Shown here: positions 8,638-18,252 of the stretch, in pieces
How positions within the stretch are numbered: position 1 is the first letter of the stretch
Layout: the number at the start of each line of letters is the position of its first letter
Notes under the pieces: model-generated
What the model was told of the DNA's origin: nothing
Seen by the model: the letters and a program-made list of their open reading frames with translations, nothing else
Database searches by the model: none
Source: Stagnimonas sp.
Lineage (GTDB): Bacteria; Pseudomonadota; Gammaproteobacteria; Nevskiales; Nevskiaceae
DNA length: 64,000 nucleotides
Assembly: GCA_030652575.1 (NCBI GenBank)
Contig: JAUSQI010000063.1
Location: 62,001-126,000 of the forward strand
Direction: 5' to 3'
Translations under genes and position numbers: made by a program

Positions 8638-10226
8638 GCGTGCGCCTCGTCGCTGAGTGTCGTGTGCGACACCGGCATCACGGCTGGCGCACGGCGCGCC
8701 GCCAGTAGGCACAGCGCACCCGCCAGCAGCACGGCGAGATCGAGCGCGATGACGGTGGCGAGGCCATTTTCGAACGCGGTGATCCAGCCGGGGCCGCCGC
8801 TGATCCAGCGCAGCAAGGGGGCGACCAGCAGTGCGATGCCCGTGCCCGCCAGCAGCACGCGCCGCAGGCTGTCGAGATTCCGCACCCGCAGGGCAATGCC
8901 GCTCGCCAGCACCACGGCGGCGATGAAGGTCCCGTTCTGCAGCGCACGCACGTCGACATCCAGCAGCGGTGCGGCGAAGCGCGCCAGCGGCACGGTGGCC
9001 AGCGCCAGCGGCAGGCCGTAGCCCATCCAGTGCGCAGCGCGGGCGAGCTTGCCCCAGCCGGGTTGCTCCTGCCGCCGCGTGGTCCACAGCAGCATGCCGG
9101 TGAGCGTCACGTAAGCCCCTGCGAAGCCGAGCGCGAACCACACCGCCTTGCTCCACAGGCCGGCGAAGTTGCCGAAGTGCAGCGGCCCCATCAGCACGAA
9201 CAGGTCGTTGCCGATGGAGGGCACCAGCCCCAGCGTCGGCTTTTGCTGCACGAAGGCACCGCTGTCGCCGTCGTAGATGAAAGTGGCGCCCGCGAGCTTG
9301 CCTTCCGGCGGCAGCATCGAGACGGTGACGTGCGCATCGGCGCGGCCGTAGTGCTCGACGGTAACGAAGCCGGGTTCGGCGCCCGAGCGGCTGCGCGCAT
9401 CGGCGAGCATGGCGTCGAGATTGCCGAAGGTGGCGGGCGTCTTGTCCTCCGGCACCGTCACGCCGACCACGGTTTCGATCAGCTTTTCCTGGTCGCCGCC
9501 AAAGGCCACCATCGCCACGGCGGGGATGGTGAACGCACCCGCAAAGCTGAAATAGCTGCCGGTAAAGGCGAGCACGAAGGCGAACGGCAGGTTCCAGGTG
9601 CCGGCGATCACATGCGCATCGCGCTTGACCAGCAGCGGGTCTTTCTTCTTGCGCAGCGTGAACAGCTCGCGGATGAGGTGGCGATGCACCAGAAAACCGG
9701 TGACGGCTGCGACCAGCATGGCGAGACCGAGAATGCCGGTGACCAAGAGGCCCCAGGGATTGGGCAGGTGCAGGCTGACGTGCAGCTCGACGAAGAAATC
9801 CGCCAGCGCGCTCGGCACGTTGTGGTCGCGGATGTCGTCGGCCCAGCCCTCGCGGCGGTCGAGCACCTTCAGCGTGACGGGGTCGATGTCGAACTCCACA
9901 CCGCGCGCCTCCGGCTGGCCGTTGCGGTGGTCATCCTTGTGGAAGAACGCGCGGATGCGGCCGGCGGTGTCGGAGAAGAAGAACAGGTCTTCGTGGAACT
10001 CGGCAGGCACCTCCGCCGAGGCCTTGCGGATCGCCGCGTCGAGACCCTGCGCCGGCAACTCGTGGGTGGCATGCGGCAAGGGTGCCGACCACTCGCCGAT
10101 CTCGTGCGCGAACACCGACACCACGCCGGTGAGAATCACCGCATACAGCAAGAGGCCGAGAAACACGCCGCTCCAGCCGTGGATGGCGAGCAGATCCTTG
10201 GTGCGGGGCTGGCTCAGGGCAATCAT
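8634..10226 (-). CDS. PepSY-associated membrane protein (iron-uptake type)
   Basis: Encodes 530 residues of the PepSY_TM/PiuB-like family. The opening helix after the motif LLAIHGWSGVFLGLLLYAVI is typical, a large periplasmic region follows, then further helices (including ILGLAMLVAAVTGFLVHRH, ALGFAGAYVTLTGMLLW, and three to four more near the C-terminus). The HGW and HRH histidines could bind haem or metal; related proteins have been proposed as inner-membrane ferric-siderophore reductases. It overlaps both neighbours by ATGA, and sits in a block of TonB-dependent receptors, supporting a role in handling imported chelates. Substrate and redox activity cannot be read from the sequence. Confidence 0.85.
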   Translation of the reverse strand: MIALSQPRTKDLLAIHGWSGVFLGLLLYAVILTGVVSVFAHEIGEWSAPLPHATHELPAQGLDAAIRKASAEVPAEFHEDLFFFSDTAGRIRAFFHKDDHRNGQPEARGVEFDIDPVTLKVLDRREGWADDIRDHNVPSALADFFVELHVSLHLPNPWGLLVTGILGLAMLVAAVTGFLVHRHLIRELFTLRKKKDPLLVKRDAHVIAGTWNLPFAFVLAFTGSYFSFAGAFTIPAVAMVAFGGDQEKLIETVVGVTVPEDKTPATFGNLDAMLADARSRSGAEPGFVTVEHYGRADAHVTVSMLPPEGKLAGATFIYDGDSGAFVQQKPTLGLVPSIGNDLFVLMGPLHFGNFAGLWSKAVWFALGFAGAYVTLTGMLLWTTRRQEQPGWGKLARAAHWMGYGLPLALATVPLARFAAPLLDVDVRALQNGTFIAAVVLASGIALRVRNLDSLRRVLLAGTGIALLVAPLLRWISGGPGWITAFENGLATVIALDLAVLLAGALCLLAARRAPAVMPVSHTTLSDEAHA

Positions 10227-10591
10227 TTGGCGACTCCGGCGGCAGGTGTTGCAACGGCGGCGGTTTCAGCCTTCTTGGCCGCCATGCTGGCCATCACGTG
10301 CTGGCCGATCACGCCCGCATGCACCAGCAGCAGCACGATGGCCACCACCCAGGCACGGCCCAGCTTGTTGTCGAGCATCAGGTAGAAGAACAGCGCCGCC
10401 CAGATCGCCGGGAACACCGCGATGGGCACCGCGATGTTGTTGATCTGCGCCGGCCCTTGCGGATACCAGAGCGAGGCGCCGGCCATCACCAGGATGGAAA
10501 CCAGAAAACACACGGGGCCGGCCAGGATGCCGCGCGACCAGGCGCGGCGGCGGTTGCCAGTTTGGGTGGGGAGGGCTGCAACAGTCGTCAT
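10223..10591 (-). CDS. Small membrane protein preceding the PepSY gene
   Basis: Encodes 122 residues from the ATG at 10591, with three hydrophobic helices (about residues 20-40, 48-68 and 76-94) and an Ala-rich tail. The start inside a longer open frame was chosen because it gives a compact protein beginning MTTVAALP, after a poorly coding upstream part. Its stop overlaps the PepSY start (ATGA). Similar three-helix proteins occur beside PepSY iron-regulated proteins in many proteobacteria, but no function is assigned. Confidence 0.72.
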   Translation of the reverse strand: MTTVAALPTQTGNRRRAWSRGILAGPVCFLVSILVMAGASLWYPQGPAQINNIAVPIAVFPAIWAALFFYLMLDNKLGRAWVVAIVLLLVHAGVIGQHVMASMAAKKAETAAVATPAAGVAK

Positions 10592-10646
10592 GGGCGGGAT
10601 TTTAGTTGATAAGGATTCGCAATTGCATGCAGCAAGGTGCGCCCCG

Positions 10647-12989
10647 TCAGAAACGGCCTTCCAGCTGCACGCCCAACGTGCGCGGCACGCTGTAGGCCGC
10701 GTAACCACGTGCGCCGGGCGCACCGATGTATCCGTTCGGGAACTGGTAGGTCTCGGTCACAACGTCCTCGTTGGTGAGGTTCTTGCCGAACAGATACACG
10801 CGCCAGCCGCTGCGCTCGTAGCCGATGCGGCCATCCAGCAACACGCGGGATTCGCTGCGCTCCGACCGGATGTTGGCCGGGCTGGTGAAGCTCATGCCCC
10901 GCTGCGAAAGATTGGCGGAGGCCATCAAACCCCGCACTGCGCGCTGCGGCCGCCACACCGCGCCCAGACTGCTGGTGACACGGGGCGCGAAGATGAACTG
11001 GTTGCCGCTGTAGTCCGCACCAGGCGTCTGGTAGTCGACGAACTGGGTGCGTACCACGCCTGCCGCAAGCTGCACCCGCAGGGTTCTCGCCGGCCGCCAG
11101 CCGATGCTCGTCTCGCCGCCATACAGCTTCGAGCGGGCGGCGTTCTGCGTCACGAAGAACTGCCCGCGCAGCACCGGCACCTGCTGGTCGCGCCAGTCGG
11201 TGTAGAAGACGTTGGCGGCGAGATCGAACACGCCGTAATCACCGCGCGTGCCCACTTCGTAGTTCTGCGTGTACTCGGGCTTGTAGGGCACTGACTCGCC
11301 TGTCTGGGTATCCACATCCACGCCGCCGGCACGATAAGCCTCGGCATAGGTCGCGAACACCGACCACTGCGACGTGACGGCCCAGCGCAGACCCGCCTTG
11401 GGCAGCAGCGCCGAGTAGCGCGTGCGGCCGAGCTGCTCGCCATTGGTGTTTGGCACGAGGTTGGGGGCAAGCAGCAACGCAGGCAGGACGTTGATACCGG
11501 GCTGCAGCGCCAGCACGTCGTCCACCACACCGCCCAGCAGGGGCACCTGCGCCAATCCGGCCGGCGTGGCCACCAGCGCATCGCCGCGCGTGGTCGCGGC
11601 GAGATTGCTGTTGCGCAGCGTCTCGCGGTCGTATCGCAACCCGAGCGTGGCGGTGAGGCGCCAGGGCAACTGGATGTCGAACTCGGTGAAGCCCGCCAGG
11701 TTGCGCGCGTCCTTGTTGGCCTGGCTGACGAAATCGAGTTCCACCCCCACCAGATCGCCTGCAATCGGGATCGGCACGCCGGTCGCCTGCGGCACGGTGA
11801 CGAACACATCGTTGGAATAGAACACGTTGTCGTCGCGAAAGCGCCCGCCATAAACACCGACGACGCCCGTGAACGGCCCGATGTCCTTCAGGTTGAGCCG
11901 CAGCTCCTGCGAGACGTTGAAGCCGTGGCTGTAAATGACGTTGGTGCCGCCGTCTTCCGCCAGGCCATCGAAGTCGCGCCGGTAATCCTGCTGCGTGCGC
12001 ATGTGCGCGGTGAGCGCGGTGAGGGTCGCGTACTCGCCCAGCCGCAGGCGGTTGCGCCAGCTGGCCGAACCGCTGCGGGTGAGATCGCCGGTCTGCTCGT
12101 TGACGGTACTGGTACGCCGCTGCGCCGGGTCGCTGCCGGCCTCGCCCGATTCGATGTTGTAGTCCGGCTGGCCGTTGGCGCGATCGGCTCCTACCGTCAG
12201 CAGACTGTCGAACGCGCTGCCCTCGGGCGCGAACGCCAGCTTGCCGCGCAGCAGCGCCTTCTGCGTGCGGGCGAAGTCGCGATAGCCGTCCGGTTCGTGG
12301 GTGATGAAGCCATCATCGTTCTGGAAACTGCCGACCAGACGGAAGGCCAAGGACTCACTGAGCGGCCCGCCGCCCGCCGCCGAGTGTTCCCGGCCATCAC
12401 GCTGGGCAAGAATCGCCCGCGTGCGCAGCTCCCACTCACGCGTCGGCTCGCGAGTGTTGATGACCACCGCGCCCGCCAGGGCGTTGCGTCCCTGGCTGGT
12501 GGACTGCGCACCGCGCAGGACTTCCACTTGATCGACATCGAACAGCTCGTCCCCCGCCCCCTGCTGTGAGGTGCGGTCGAGCGTCACGCCATCGACCTGC
12601 ACGCTGATGAGCGGCGAACCCGTGCCGCCCGCCGCCCCCGATTGCGATACGCCGCGGATGGAGATGTTGCCTTCCTCGTTGGCGGTCGTGTTCGCCGCGC
12701 GGCGCAGCAGCTCGCCGAGCGAGCCGTCACCCTGGTCGTCGATGTTCTTGCCGTTGAAGACGCTCACCGAAGTGGTGGTTTCACTCAAGGTGCGGCCGAG
12801 TTTTTCGCCCTTCACCACCACCGCTTCGAGCTGCACGGGTGTGGCGTTCGTTTCGGTCGCGGGCACTGCGCTTTCTTCGGGCAGCGTCTGTACGGGGATG
12901 GTTTCGACAGGTGCAGCTTCCTGCGCCTGGCTAGCCAAGGTCATCGCCAGCAGCAGGCCGGCCGTGAGGCAGCACGTGGTGCGCTTCAT
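10647..12989 (-). CDS. TonB-dependent receptor, IPVQ-type N-terminus (copy A)
   Basis: Encodes 780 residues. After a signal peptide (LLLAMTLASQAQ) comes the short motif TIPVQTLPEES shared with the neighbouring receptors, then the TonB-box-like LEAVVVKGE. The plug has SISGVS-like IRGVSQ, VDQVEVLRGAQSTSQGRNA and AGAVVINT; the barrel ends GVQLEGRF with C-terminal Phe. Substrate is unknown, but operon company (PepSY protein, Fur-box-like promoter) suggests an iron chelate. The start at 12989 overlaps the DUF998 stop (ATGA) although the frame continues upstream. The plug reads RGAQ where its neighbours have RGPQ. Confidence 0.9.
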   Translation of the reverse strand: MKRTTCCLTAGLLLAMTLASQAQEAAPVETIPVQTLPEESAVPATETNATPVQLEAVVVKGEKLGRTLSETTTSVSVFNGKNIDDQGDGSLGELLRRAANTTANEEGNISIRGVSQSGAAGGTGSPLISVQVDGVTLDRTSQQGAGDELFDVDQVEVLRGAQSTSQGRNALAGAVVINTREPTREWELRTRAILAQRDGREHSAAGGGPLSESLAFRLVGSFQNDDGFITHEPDGYRDFARTQKALLRGKLAFAPEGSAFDSLLTVGADRANGQPDYNIESGEAGSDPAQRRTSTVNEQTGDLTRSGSASWRNRLRLGEYATLTALTAHMRTQQDYRRDFDGLAEDGGTNVIYSHGFNVSQELRLNLKDIGPFTGVVGVYGGRFRDDNVFYSNDVFVTVPQATGVPIPIAGDLVGVELDFVSQANKDARNLAGFTEFDIQLPWRLTATLGLRYDRETLRNSNLAATTRGDALVATPAGLAQVPLLGGVVDDVLALQPGINVLPALLLAPNLVPNTNGEQLGRTRYSALLPKAGLRWAVTSQWSVFATYAEAYRAGGVDVDTQTGESVPYKPEYTQNYEVGTRGDYGVFDLAANVFYTDWRDQQVPVLRGQFFVTQNAARSKLYGGETSIGWRPARTLRVQLAAGVVRTQFVDYQTPGADYSGNQFIFAPRVTSSLGAVWRPQRAVRGLMASANLSQRGMSFTSPANIRSERSESRVLLDGRIGYERSGWRVYLFGKNLTNEDVVTETYQFPNGYIGAPGARGYAAYSVPRTLGVQLEGRF

Positions 12990-13669
12990 GGCTGGCTCCG
13001 CGCCTGCTGCAACAGATGCCAGGCGAGCGCCGCGAGGTAAGCCCACACCACCGGCAGCAGCAGCCACATCGGCAGAAAGTCGAAGCTCGCCGTCGCACGC
13101 GCCGCACCCTGATGCTGCGACTCCCAGTGCGCGGCATACGCGCCGATGGCGAGAATCGCGAAGCCGACGCCGAGCGAGCTGGTCAGCCACAGCGGCCGCC
13201 GCGTGCCGAAATGCCGCGCCAGCACGAAGCTGGCGATAGCCAGCGCATTGAAGCCGAGAAATCCGAAGAAGCTGTGCAGCTTTGCCGACAGGCTCGCGGT
13301 GTCCATGTCCGGCGCGCCGATGGGTGTTGCCGGCCCCGGCGGATAGCCGAAGGCGGGATCGGTGGCGAACACACCGACCATCACATGCGAGACCGCGAAC
13401 ACGCCGAGCAGCAGCGGTGCCCACAGTCCACCGACCTGCCCGCGCAGCACGCGGCGCGCACCGATGGCGAAGGCCAGCAGCAGCAGGCCCGCGACGACGA
13501 AGTTGATCGACTGCACCCATCCTGAGTCGCCGAGTGCGAGCTGGCTGCTGGCGTTGCGGTGCAGGCTGAAGCCCTCGCGCGTCAGCGCCGCAGTGAAGCC
13601 GACGGTGAGCACGATGGGGCCGGCGCAGAGGCCGGTCGTGAGGAGGCGGCAGGTGAGACGGTCTTTCAT
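12986..13669 (-). CDS. DUF998 family membrane protein
   Basis: Encodes 227 residues with about six transmembrane helices and the DUF998 layout: an initial helix with CAGPIVLTVGF, a loop with HRNASSQLALGDSGWVQ, and the stretch DMDTASLSAKLHSFFGFLGF before the later helices. The family has no established function. It is wedged between two receptor genes, with its stop overlapping the next start (ATGA) and a 12-base gap to the receptor further downstream on the plus coordinates, so it belongs to the uptake operon. A role in membrane transport or lipid handling would be speculation. Confidence 0.85.
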   Translation of the reverse strand: MKDRLTCRLLTTGLCAGPIVLTVGFTAALTREGFSLHRNASSQLALGDSGWVQSINFVVAGLLLLAFAIGARRVLRGQVGGLWAPLLLGVFAVSHVMVGVFATDPAFGYPPGPATPIGAPDMDTASLSAKLHSFFGFLGFNALAIASFVLARHFGTRRPLWLTSSLGVGFAILAIGAYAAHWESQHQGAARATASFDFLPMWLLLPVVWAYLAALAWHLLQQARSQP

Positions 13670-13681
13670 GGGGGATCAGGC

Positions 13682-15955
13682 TTAGTGGAACTGGAACTCG
13701 ACGCCGCCGACGAGACGGCGACCATCGCCGAGGCTCACCACATCGACACCGCTGAAGGCGTAGCCGTTGGCGTCCTTGCGGTAGCGCGCGTCGGCGAGAT
13801 TGCGGCCGGCGAAGAACACGCCGACGCCGCGATACTGCCAGCGCAGCGCGAGATTGATGAGCCGGTACGAAGGCAGCTCGTAGGCGGGCGTGTTTTCGGA
13901 ATCGGCAAAGGCGCGGCCGTGCCACTGGATGTCGGGCCGCAGCAGCAGGCCTTGCAGCGGCATCCATTCCAGCGCCAGCGTGCCGGCGTAGGACGGCGCC
14001 TTGGGCAGGCGGTGGCCGGAAAGATCGACGGCGTCGCTGGTCTGCACGTTATTGCCGAAGCGGCCCCAGGTGACGCCGTAGCCGCCGATCACCCGCAGCG
14101 GTTTCGCGGCGCGCCAGCGCAGCTCGAACTCGCCGCCGCGGATGAAGGCCGGCCCGGCGTTGCCCATGTAGTTGTCGGTGCCCGTGCCCTGCTGGATCTG
14201 CATGTCGTCCCAGCGGGTGTGGAACAGGTTCAGCGCGGCGTCCAGCTTCCAGGGGCGGTAGAGACCCTTGAGCGACAGCTCGCCGGTGCGCGTCTTCTCG
14301 GACTCGAAGCTGAAGTAGCGGCCCGAGACTTGGTTGTAGCCGTCGCCGCCCGGCCGGTAGCCCTCGGCGTACGAGGCGCCCACGTACCAGTCCCGCGCAA
14401 GTTCGTAGCGCGCCGCCAGCTTGGGCAGAAACTCCGAAAAGCGACGCGACACCGGGATGTCGACGTTGTTCGGCAACACGCCACCAGCGTCGAGCAGCAC
14501 GATTGCTGCCGCAGCCGTCGGGCTGTCGCCGGTGTAGGTGCTGGTGATGCGCCGGCGGTTGTGTTCGCGGTCCAGCCGCGCGCCGGCGGTCAAGGTCAGC
14601 CGTGGGGTGAGGGCGAAATCCAGCTCGCCGAAGGCGGCGACGTCTTCCACCCGCGTCGGGCTGCCCGAGGTGAACAGGATGTTGCCGAGCGGTGCGGCAC
14701 AGGCGAGATCGACCACGCAGGCCCCGGAGATTTCGAGCAGCGCGTTGAGGTTGATGAAGCCGTTCTGCTCGTCGCGGGTGCGGTCGCGATAGAAATACGC
14801 GCCGAAGCTGGCCTGCAGGCGCGTGCCGGAATAGATGGCGCGCAGCTCCTGCGAAAAGGCGCTCGCGTTCTCCTGCTGCACGGTCGCGTTCTGCGCCTCG
14901 GCGGTGTAGTCGCCGTCGAAGCGGCTGCGGGTATCGGAGCGCACGTACGAGCTGATTGCCCGCAGCTGCCAGGCCGCGCTCAGCGACAGCCGCTGTTCCA
15001 GCGCATGGAGCCAGGCGCGGTTGCGGTAGTCCTGCGGTGCGTCGCTGCGCGCGGTTCGGCTTTGCTCGTCGGCCATCGGCACGTAGCTGCTGCCCTGCGT
15101 GCGGCGCAGCTGGTAGACCCCGAACAGGGCCTGATACGCACCGTCGCTGCCGCCCGGTTGCCAGCCCAGCCGCAGCCGCGCGCTGCCGCTTTTCTGCCCG
15201 GCCCAGTTGGCGTCATTGCGGGTGGCGTTGAAGTGATCGCCATCGTCCTGACGCTGGTCGTACACCAGCCGCGCCGCCAGCGCCTTGGGCCACAGCGTGG
15301 CCGCCAGCGCCCCGGCGTATTCGCGAGTGCTCGCATCGCCGCCAGCGACGCGGCCGCGCAGCTCAGGCGCGAAGCCGGCGTCCGGCTCCGGCACGGTGGT
15401 GTTGATGATGACGGCACCGGCCATCGCATTGCGGCCCTGGCTGGTGGACTGCGGGCCGCGCAGGATTTCGACCGAGCCGAGATCGAACGCCGAGAGATCG
15501 GCATAACTCAATGCCGAGCGCGGCAAGCCGACGCCGTCGTAGACCACGGCTGACGCCGTGCCATAAGCCGCATAGGCACCCGAGCCGCTCGCGCCGTAGC
15601 TGCCGATGCCGCGGATGGTCATGCCGCCGACGCCGTAGTCGCTGTCGTCCAGGCTCGCGTTGGGCGTGGCGCGGATCACGTCGTAGACATCGCTCGCCGT
15701 GCTGCGCTCGATCTCGGCGCCGGAATAGACCGCCACGCTGCTGGTGGTGCGGCGCGCCTCGCGGCGGATCAGCTCGCCGGTGACAATGACGGCTTCGAGC
15801 TGCGTCGGCGTCTGCCCGGGGGCCACCTTGGCTTCGGCCTCGGGCAGGGTTTGCACCGGGATCGTGCCGACATTGCCTGCATCCACGGGCTGCTCTTGCG
15901 CCGCTGCACGCAATGCGACGGTGAGTGCGAGCAAGAGCCCGGCCATGCGCTTCAA
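13682..15955 (-). CDS. TonB-dependent receptor, IPVQ-type N-terminus (copy B)
   Basis: Encodes 757 residues if the TTG at 15955 is used; this gives the signal peptide MKRMAGLLLALTVALRAAAQ, a GGAAG ribosome-binding site at seven bases, and a TTGA overlap with the upstream stop. The ATG at 15946 is the alternative. The N-terminus has TIPVQTLPEAEAK and the TonB-box-like LEAVIVTGE; the plug has MTIRGIGSYG, VEILRGPQSTSQGRNAMAGAVIINT. The barrel ends GVEFQFH, with His instead of the usual terminal aromatic, although Phe is penultimate. Ligand unknown. It is the most divergent of the four IPVQ-type receptors in the plug. Confidence 0.88.
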   Translation of the reverse strand: MKRMAGLLLALTVALRAAAQEQPVDAGNVGTIPVQTLPEAEAKVAPGQTPTQLEAVIVTGELIRREARRTTSSVAVYSGAEIERSTASDVYDVIRATPNASLDDSDYGVGGMTIRGIGSYGASGSGAYAAYGTASAVVYDGVGLPRSALSYADLSAFDLGSVEILRGPQSTSQGRNAMAGAVIINTTVPEPDAGFAPELRGRVAGGDASTREYAGALAATLWPKALAARLVYDQRQDDGDHFNATRNDANWAGQKSGSARLRLGWQPGGSDGAYQALFGVYQLRRTQGSSYVPMADEQSRTARSDAPQDYRNRAWLHALEQRLSLSAAWQLRAISSYVRSDTRSRFDGDYTAEAQNATVQQENASAFSQELRAIYSGTRLQASFGAYFYRDRTRDEQNGFINLNALLEISGACVVDLACAAPLGNILFTSGSPTRVEDVAAFGELDFALTPRLTLTAGARLDREHNRRRITSTYTGDSPTAAAAIVLLDAGGVLPNNVDIPVSRRFSEFLPKLAARYELARDWYVGASYAEGYRPGGDGYNQVSGRYFSFESEKTRTGELSLKGLYRPWKLDAALNLFHTRWDDMQIQQGTGTDNYMGNAGPAFIRGGEFELRWRAAKPLRVIGGYGVTWGRFGNNVQTSDAVDLSGHRLPKAPSYAGTLALEWMPLQGLLLRPDIQWHGRAFADSENTPAYELPSYRLINLALRWQYRGVGVFFAGRNLADARYRKDANGYAFSGVDVVSLGDGRRLVGGVEFQFH

Positions 15956-18243
15956 AACCGCGCTTCCAGCTGTACGCCCAGCTGCCGCAATTCGCCGTAG
16001 CTCACGCCATAGCCTGCCGTGGGCAAACCCAGCCCCGGCTCGATGCGGTAAGAGAGCGTGCGGTAGTCCTCGCCCAGCAGGTTGCGGCCATAGCCATAGA
16101 GCGCGACGTAACGACCCTGCCAGCCCAGGCGCGCATCGACCAGCCGGCGGCTTTCGCCGCGCTCGCGTTCGTTGTTGGCCGGTGTGACGAAGTAGCCATC
16201 GCTGGCGCTGAAATTGAGCGCGCCGAACAGCCCGCTGCGATGGCTGTAGCTGCCGCCGATGCTGCCGGTGAACGGCGCGTTGAACACGAAGTGCTTGCCG
16301 GAGTAGTCGATACCGCCGCTGACGTAGTCCTTGAACTCGGTGTGGGCGTAGCCGAGGCTGGTGTAGAGGTTCAAGCCGCGCAGCGGTTTCCAGGTGGTCT
16401 CCAACTCCGCGCCGAACAGTTCGGAGCGCGCCGCGTTTTCGGTGCGGGTGCTGAGGATGTCGCCGTCCACCGGCACCCGCACCTGCTGGTCGCGCCACTG
16501 CACGCCGTAGAGATTGAAGTTGACGGCCACCCGCTGCGACGGCGTGGCGCGAAAGCCGGTTTCGAGGTTGCGGGTGTACTCGGGCTTGTACTGGTTGATG
16601 GTGCCGCTGCCACGCAACACCTCGGCACCCCCGGCGCGATAGGCCTCGCTGTAGGTGATGAACACCGTCCATGCCGGGCTGAGCACCTGGCGCAGACCGA
16701 CCTTGGGCAGCAGTGCCGAGTAATTGCCGGTGGCGCGTTGCTCGCCATCAGTGGTGGGCAGCACGCCGACGCCTTTTAGAACGTCCACCAGCGGAATGCC
16801 CGGCGCGGTCTCGTTGCCAAACAGATAGCCATCGGCCCGCGTGATATCGGAGTTGGCGATGATGGTGCTGCGCTCGCGGTCGTAGCGCAGGCCGGTGGTC
16901 AGTGTGGTGGTGGCGGTGAGCTTGAAGTCGAACTCGGTGAAGAAAGCGATGTTGCGGCCCTTGCGGTCGGTGTCTGAAAAGCCATCGACGCGGGCGATGA
17001 TGTTCTCGCTGCCGGGTAACGGCACCACGGCGGAAAGCGGCACCAGCAGATCGCGGAAGTCGAATGCGCTGGCATCCTGAAACCGGCTGGCGTAGACGCC
17101 GAACAGGCCGGTGGCGGTGACACCGCGCCACAGGCTCGCGTCCTTCACGCCGAGGCGCAGCTCCTGCGAGAGGGTGTTGCCGCGCGTGTGGGTCTCATAC
17201 GTGCCGCCGTCTTCGGCGGTGCGGTCGTAGTCGCCGAAGAAATCCGCAAAGGTCCGTACACCGCCGGTGGTGCTGCTGAGCGTGAAGGTGTCGCCCAGCG
17301 CGTAATCGGCCTTGAGACTTGCGAGCTTCGAGCGGTTGGCGGCGATGGTGTCTTCGTTGTCACGTGCGGTGCGGCGTGCCGCCGCGCCGTCGTCATCGGC
17401 TTCGAGGTTGTAGTCGGTGGCGGGCTCGCTCTTCACGGTGGAAAACGACAGCACCGTGCTCAAGCCCGGCAGCGCAGCGGGCTTGAAACCCAGCTTGCCG
17501 CGCAGCAATTCGTCTTCGGTGCGCGCCCACTTGGGGTCGTCGCGGGTGGTGTTGGTGATGCCGCCGTACTGCCCCGCGCGCTGGCCGGTGAGGCGAAAGG
17601 CAAAGCCCGCGCCGAGTGGCCCGCCACCGGCGAGCGCGTACTGGCGGTTGCCATCGTTGGCGAGCCGCACCCTTGCCAGTGCGTCCCAGTCATCGGTCGG
17701 GTTGCGGGTGGTGGTCACCACCGCGCCCGCCAGCGCATTGCGGCCCTGGCTGGTGGACTGCGGCCCGCGCAGGATCTCCACCTGTTCGACATCGAAGGCA
17801 TCGGTGAGGCTGCCGCCGAGTGCGGTGCTGTCGAGTGCGACGCCATCCACGTACGTGCTGATGACCGGCGCGCCGGAATTGCTGTTGTCGGCCCCGAACT
17901 GGCTCACCCCGCGCAGGCTCAAGCCGCCCTCGTTGATCGAGAGCGCGTTGCCGACGCGGCGCGTGAGGTCGTAGATCGACTCGTCGCCGTATTGTTCGAT
18001 CTGCTTGCCGGTGGTGACACTGACGGAACTGGCCGTGTCCTTCAGCGTGCGGCCGAGTTTTTCGCCCTTGACCACCACGGCATCGAGCTGCACTGCGCTG
18101 GCGTCTGTTTCAGTCGCGGGCGCTGCACTTTCTTCGGGCAGCGTTTGCACCGGGATCGTCTCCACCGGCTCCGCCTGAGCCCATGCCGAACCCGCCGCTG
18201 CGCAGAGCAGCAGGCCGGAGGTGACACCTCTTCTTGCTCGCAT
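15952..18243 (-). CDS. TonB-dependent receptor, IPVQ-type N-terminus (copy C)
   Basis: Encodes 763 residues with signal peptide ending SAWAQ, then ETIPVQTLPEESAAPATE and the TonB-box-like LDAVVVKGEKLGRTL, almost identical in this stretch to copy A. The plug contains LSLRGVSQFG and VEILRGPQSTSQGRNALAGAVV; the barrel ends GVQLEARF with terminal Phe. GAGG lies seven bases before the ATG. Its closeness to copy A at the N-terminus suggests a tandem duplication followed by divergence of the barrel. Ligand unknown; iron chelate import is inferred from context. Confidence 0.9.
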   Translation of the reverse strand: MRARRGVTSGLLLCAAAGSAWAQAEPVETIPVQTLPEESAAPATETDASAVQLDAVVVKGEKLGRTLKDTASSVSVTTGKQIEQYGDESIYDLTRRVGNALSINEGGLSLRGVSQFGADNSNSGAPVISTYVDGVALDSTALGGSLTDAFDVEQVEILRGPQSTSQGRNALAGAVVTTTRNPTDDWDALARVRLANDGNRQYALAGGGPLGAGFAFRLTGQRAGQYGGITNTTRDDPKWARTEDELLRGKLGFKPAALPGLSTVLSFSTVKSEPATDYNLEADDDGAAARRTARDNEDTIAANRSKLASLKADYALGDTFTLSSTTGGVRTFADFFGDYDRTAEDGGTYETHTRGNTLSQELRLGVKDASLWRGVTATGLFGVYASRFQDASAFDFRDLLVPLSAVVPLPGSENIIARVDGFSDTDRKGRNIAFFTEFDFKLTATTTLTTGLRYDRERSTIIANSDITRADGYLFGNETAPGIPLVDVLKGVGVLPTTDGEQRATGNYSALLPKVGLRQVLSPAWTVFITYSEAYRAGGAEVLRGSGTINQYKPEYTRNLETGFRATPSQRVAVNFNLYGVQWRDQQVRVPVDGDILSTRTENAARSELFGAELETTWKPLRGLNLYTSLGYAHTEFKDYVSGGIDYSGKHFVFNAPFTGSIGGSYSHRSGLFGALNFSASDGYFVTPANNERERGESRRLVDARLGWQGRYVALYGYGRNLLGEDYRTLSYRIEPGLGLPTAGYGVSYGELRQLGVQLEARF

Positions 18244-18252
18244 CGCCAGGCC

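Noticed and set aside
13559-15553. Long open frame (over 600 codons) antisense to a receptor gene
   Set aside because: High GC favours long empty frames on the opposite strand. It has repetitive Ala/Arg/Gly/Val composition, no recognised domain and lies wholly over a well-supported receptor. The same applies to plus-strand frames at 7074-8234, 9030-10385, 17188-18849 and 19698-21152.
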